Shown piece by piece: positions 61,940 to 64,000 of a stretch of 64,000 nucleotides of DNA. Where the stretch lies: NCBI RefSeq assembly GCF_036345995.1, contig NZ_CP107796.1, positions 1,922,001 to 1,986,000 on the forward strand, in the 5' to 3' direction. How positions within the stretch are numbered: position 1 is the first letter of the stretch; every line of letters starts with the position of its first letter. Origin of the DNA: Streptomyces sp. NBC_00557. GTDB lineage: Bacteria; Actinomycetota; Actinomycetes; Streptomycetales; Streptomycetaceae. The notes below the pieces were generated by a model. The model worked only from the letters and a program-made list of their open reading frames with translations. It was not told the DNA's origin and made no database searches. The position numbers and the translations under genes were made by a program.

Positions 61940-63382
61940 TCAGGCGTGGTGGTTCTTCTTGCTGGCCGGGTCCTTGGCCTGCTTGTCCACCGCCGCCTGA
62001 CACCTCTTCAGCCATTCCTTCGGCTGAATCCGCTTCGCCATGAGCTCATTGGACGCGTTCTGGATCGCCGTGTCCATCTCGCTGTACCAGTCGGGGTACA
62101 GATACCGGAACGTGTTGGAGCCGGCCGCCTTGGAGGCCTCCACCGTCGACTGCGTACCCGGCCGCAGCTTCACGCTCGGGTCCACCCCGTCCTTCAGGAT
62201 CGTCAGGGAGTTCGCCTCCTTGGCGAACAGCGTCGACCAGTCCTTGGACAGCATCCGCCGCATGAACTCCTTGGCGCCGGGCAGGTTCGCCGCCTTCGCC
62301 GGGATGATGAACGGCTCGCCGGAGCCGGCCCGGATCGCCTCGAACGGCATCTTGCTGCCGGGCAGCAGCGGCATCGGCAGGAACTTCATGTCGAAGTCGG
62401 TCGGCGTCTGCTTCAGCTGCTCGTTCTCCAGCCAGGAGCCGCAGGTGATGAACGCGGCCTTGTACTGGTTCCACCGGGTCTGCGACTCGGTGTGGGTCAG
62501 GCCGTTGGTGCCCGGCATCAACAGGCCCTTCTCGACGACCTCGTAGATCGCCTCGACGCCCGCCTGGGCCGCTTCGGAGCCGACGAACGCCTTCGGGTCG
62601 AGGTTGTCGATCGCCTTGACGGCGTCGATGCCGCCCTTCTTGGCGATGAGGTCCATGATGGCGACGTTGATGTAGTACGGGTACTTGCCCTGGTGGGCGA
62701 GGCCCCCGATGCCCTGCTTCTTGGCGTCCTGGCAGATGGCGAGGAAGTCGTCCCAGGTCTTCGGCGCCTCCCAGCCCTTCTGCTTGAAGAGCTTGCCGGA
62801 GTACCACAGGCCCCACACCGTGTAGATGTAGTTGAGGGCGACGACCTTGCCCTCCTGGACGCCCGGGTCGAGGGTGCCCGGGATCAGCGTGTCACGGACC
62901 TTCTTGCTCGGGTCGTCCACCGACGGCGCGTCCAGGACCTCGGAGAGGTCGAGCAGGGAGCCGTTCTTGTAGAGGACGTCGATCTTGATCTGCTGGGCGC
63001 CGGAGTCGTCCACGATGTCCGGCGGGTTGCCGGCGTTGAAGCGCGGCTGCAGCTTGCCGGTGATCTCCTGGGTTCCGGTGTGGGTCGAGGTGATGCCGAG
63101 CTTCTTGCTGAAGTCGGCTTCCCACGCCTTGGCGTAGTCGTCGCCGTAGCCGCCCTTGAAGACGACCACATCGAGTTTGCTGCCGCTCTTGGCGCCGAAC
63201 GGATTGTCCTTGGACGACTTCCCCTTGGTGTTGCCCTCGTCCGAGCCGCCGCCCCCGCCGCCGCTCGCGCAGGCGGACAGCAGGCCCATGGCGGGCACGG
63301 ACGCCAGTCCGAGCGCCGCCGAACGCTTGATCAGATCGCGGCGGCCGACACCCTCGCCACCGTGGTGCGCAGTGGATCCCAT
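61940..63382 (-). CDS. ngcE: N-acetylglucosamine/chitobiose-binding lipoprotein NgcE
   Basis: This 480-residue binding protein has a twin-arginine type signal (RRDLIKRSA) ending in a lipobox LLSAC, then a Gly-rich linker and a CUT1 solute-binding fold with DVVFKGGYGDDYAKAWEADF and AGNPPDIVDDSG. ATG 63382 has GAGGA 7 bases upstream. NgcE in S. coelicolor is a low-affinity diacetylchitobiose binder. It is first in the ngc unit, with a promoter and a DasR-like site upstream. Confidence 0.9.
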   Translation of the reverse strand: MGSTAHHGGEGVGRRDLIKRSAALGLASVPAMGLLSACASGGGGGGSDEGNTKGKSSKDNPFGAKSGSKLDVVVFKGGYGDDYAKAWEADFSKKLGITSTHTGTQEITGKLQPRFNAGNPPDIVDDSGAQQIKIDVLYKNGSLLDLSEVLDAPSVDDPSKKVRDTLIPGTLDPGVQEGKVVALNYIYTVWGLWYSGKLFKQKGWEAPKTWDDFLAICQDAKKQGIGGLAHQGKYPYYINVAIMDLIAKKGGIDAVKAIDNLDPKAFVGSEAAQAGVEAIYEVVEKGLLMPGTNGLTHTESQTRWNQYKAAFITCGSWLENEQLKQTPTDFDMKFLPMPLLPGSKMPFEAIRAGSGEPFIIPAKAANLPGAKEFMRRMLSKDWSTLFAKEANSLTILKDGVDPSVKLRPGTQSTVEASKAAGSNTFRYLYPDWYSEMDTAIQNASNELMAKRIQPKEWLKRCQAAVDKQAKDPASKKNHHA

Positions 63383-63472
63383 GCTCAAGTCCTCGCTTCC
63401 AGGACTCAGGCGGTGAACCGGATCCTCCCCGGCACCGCGGTCGGGTAGTGCAGGGTTGTGCGGGAAACGCCG

Positions 63473-63488
63473 ACAGGTATAGTCCACT
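63473..63488 (-). promoter_or_regulatory. DasR-like site (dre) over the ngcE promoter
   Basis: The minus-strand 16-mer AGTGGACTATACCTGT matches the dre consensus (A, C or G, TGGTCTAGACCA, C or G, T) at 13 of 16 places. It covers the -10 box of ngcE. DasR represses GlcNAc and chitin genes, so the position fits. The three mismatches leave it a candidate. Confidence 0.45.
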
Positions 63489-63505
63489 TCCCGCCAGCGG
63501 AGCAA
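63476..63505 (-). promoter_or_regulatory. Candidate ngcE promoter
   Basis: On the minus strand TTGCTC (63500-63505) and TATACC (63476-63481) lie 18 bases apart, giving a transcript leader of about 90 bases before the ngcE ATG at 63382. Confidence 0.5.
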
Positions 63506-63679
63506 GATCGAATGCAAGGTTGGCGATGGGTCTTTTCCGAGTTGAGACCTCGCGGAAATATGAGGCCCTTGTGGAGCGCCTGCGAGAAAAACCCGCCGCA
63601 TAAGTGCCTGAATGCCACAGCCAACACCCTTGACACCGCCGGTCACTTGACGCCCTACTGGTTCCTGCGCACCGAAGCT

Positions 63680-63691
63680 GACAACGTTGTC
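63680..63691. promoter_or_regulatory. Palindromic operator candidate before the GH92 gene
   Basis: GACAACGTTGTC is a perfect 12-bp palindrome 30 bp before the ATG, of the type bound by LacI-family repressors of sugar genes. TTGACA at 63630-63635 upstream may be the -35. No LacI-family gene is in the window. Confidence 0.5.
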
Positions 63692-63721
63692 CACGGCGGT
63701 CGCAGGAGGGGAAATCCGTAG

Positions 63722-64000
63722 ATGCAGCGGAGAACGCGGCACAGATGGGGTCCGGCGGTCGTCCTCACGGCCGCCTTTGTCATGGCCGTCGGCGCGCAGG
63801 GCGCGGCGGTCGCCCTGCCGGCCAGGGCCCCGGTGGCGGACCGGGAGTTCGCATCCTCGTTCGAGACGGGTGATCCGGCGCCGGACTGGCTGAACACCGT
63901 CGACACCGGCCCGGACGGCGCCAAGCGCGCCTCGGGTGTCGACGGCGGCTACAGCACCGGCATACCGGGCAACGTCAACGACCATGTCACCGAGGTCAGG
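63722..64000 (+). CDS. Probable GH92 alpha-1,2-mannosidase, truncated by window end
   Basis: The first 93 codons show a signal peptide (RRTRHRWGPAVV then AVGAQGAAVALPA) and the stretch REFASSFETGDPAPDWLNTV, DTGPDGAKRASGVDGGY and GIPGNVNDHVTEV, which I recognise as the N-terminus of Streptomyces secreted GH92 glycosidases. Enzymes of that family release mannose from glycans and need calcium. AGGAGGGG lies 10 bases before the ATG. The catalytic part is beyond the window, so the call rests on the N-terminus alone. It diverges from ngcE by 339 bp. Confidence 0.6.
   Translation, partial: MQRRTRHRWGPAVVLTAAFVMAVGAQGAAVALPARAPVADREFASSFETGDPAPDWLNTVDTGPDGAKRASGVDGGYSTGIPGNVNDHVTEVR

Noticed and set aside
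63458..63721. 88-codon plus-strand ORF in the ngcE-GH92 gap
   Set aside because: Codon use is unlike neighbouring genes, and it covers both promoters.

Overview
The window is high-GC actinobacterial DNA and almost certainly chromosomal Streptomyces. Third codon positions are strongly G/C, GTG and TTG starts are common, several genes look leaderless, and sporulation and conservon genes are present. From memory, the gene order resembles the Streptomyces coelicolor stretch from about SCO6069 down to SCO6005: conservon, murC/msrB, DUF692, heme genes, whiI, rnd, fadAB, dxs, xylFGH, rok7B7, ngcEFG. That synteny is recalled, not computed.

Layout. 1-3.0 kb: the end of a conservon CvnD gene converges on an OpuC-type osmolyte ABC operon that has no binding protein. 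3.1-5.6 kb: a three-gene flavinylated redox module (haem/FAD transmembrane reductase, FMN-binding protein, ApbE). 5.8-10.6 kb, minus strand: SpoIIE-type phosphatase, MsrB, MurC, a UspA-like protein and a RibD-like reductase. 10.6-17.0 kb, plus strand: ZapE ATPase, a small secreted protein, a carbonic anhydrase/SulP pair, an SPFH protein, a PEBP lipoprotein and PPK2. 17.1-22.2 kb: a methionyl-tRNA synthetase behind a short leader ORF and hairpins, a FAD-Rieske oxidoreductase, a decayed ABC transporter and a PTH2-type hydrolase. 22.4-25.7 kb: DUF692 (multinuclear iron enzyme), a DUF4142 protein and a TIGR04222 membrane protein. 25.8-34.5 kb: secreted peptidase, HemQ-HemG, DUF4349 lipoprotein, CoA-disulfide-reductase-like enzyme, rhomboid protease and HemE. 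34.7-41.6 kb: DUF3000, WhiI with a WhiG-type promoter, RNase D and FadA-FadB.

41.7-50.8 kb is the most distinctive accessory-looking block. It is a poly-gamma-glutamate-type CapA, CapB, CapC locus with a two-module sensor-like membrane protein that has no output domain, an NlpC/P60 hydrolase, a predicted beta-propeller protein and a divergent secreted protein. 50.8-55 kb carries a small PIN/NYN-like protein, an amino-acid permease and Dxs. 55-64 kb is sugar uptake: XylFGH, the ROK regulator, the NgcEFG chitobiose/GlcNAc transporter, and the start of a probable GH92 mannosidase.

Combined roles: heme is made by the coproporphyrin route (HemE, HemG, HemQ). Sugar ABC importers sit beside their likely ROK regulator, and ngcE has a DasR-like site over its promoter. 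Several short minisatellites lie between genes. No tRNA, rRNA, CRISPR array, insertion sequence or prophage gene was recognised.
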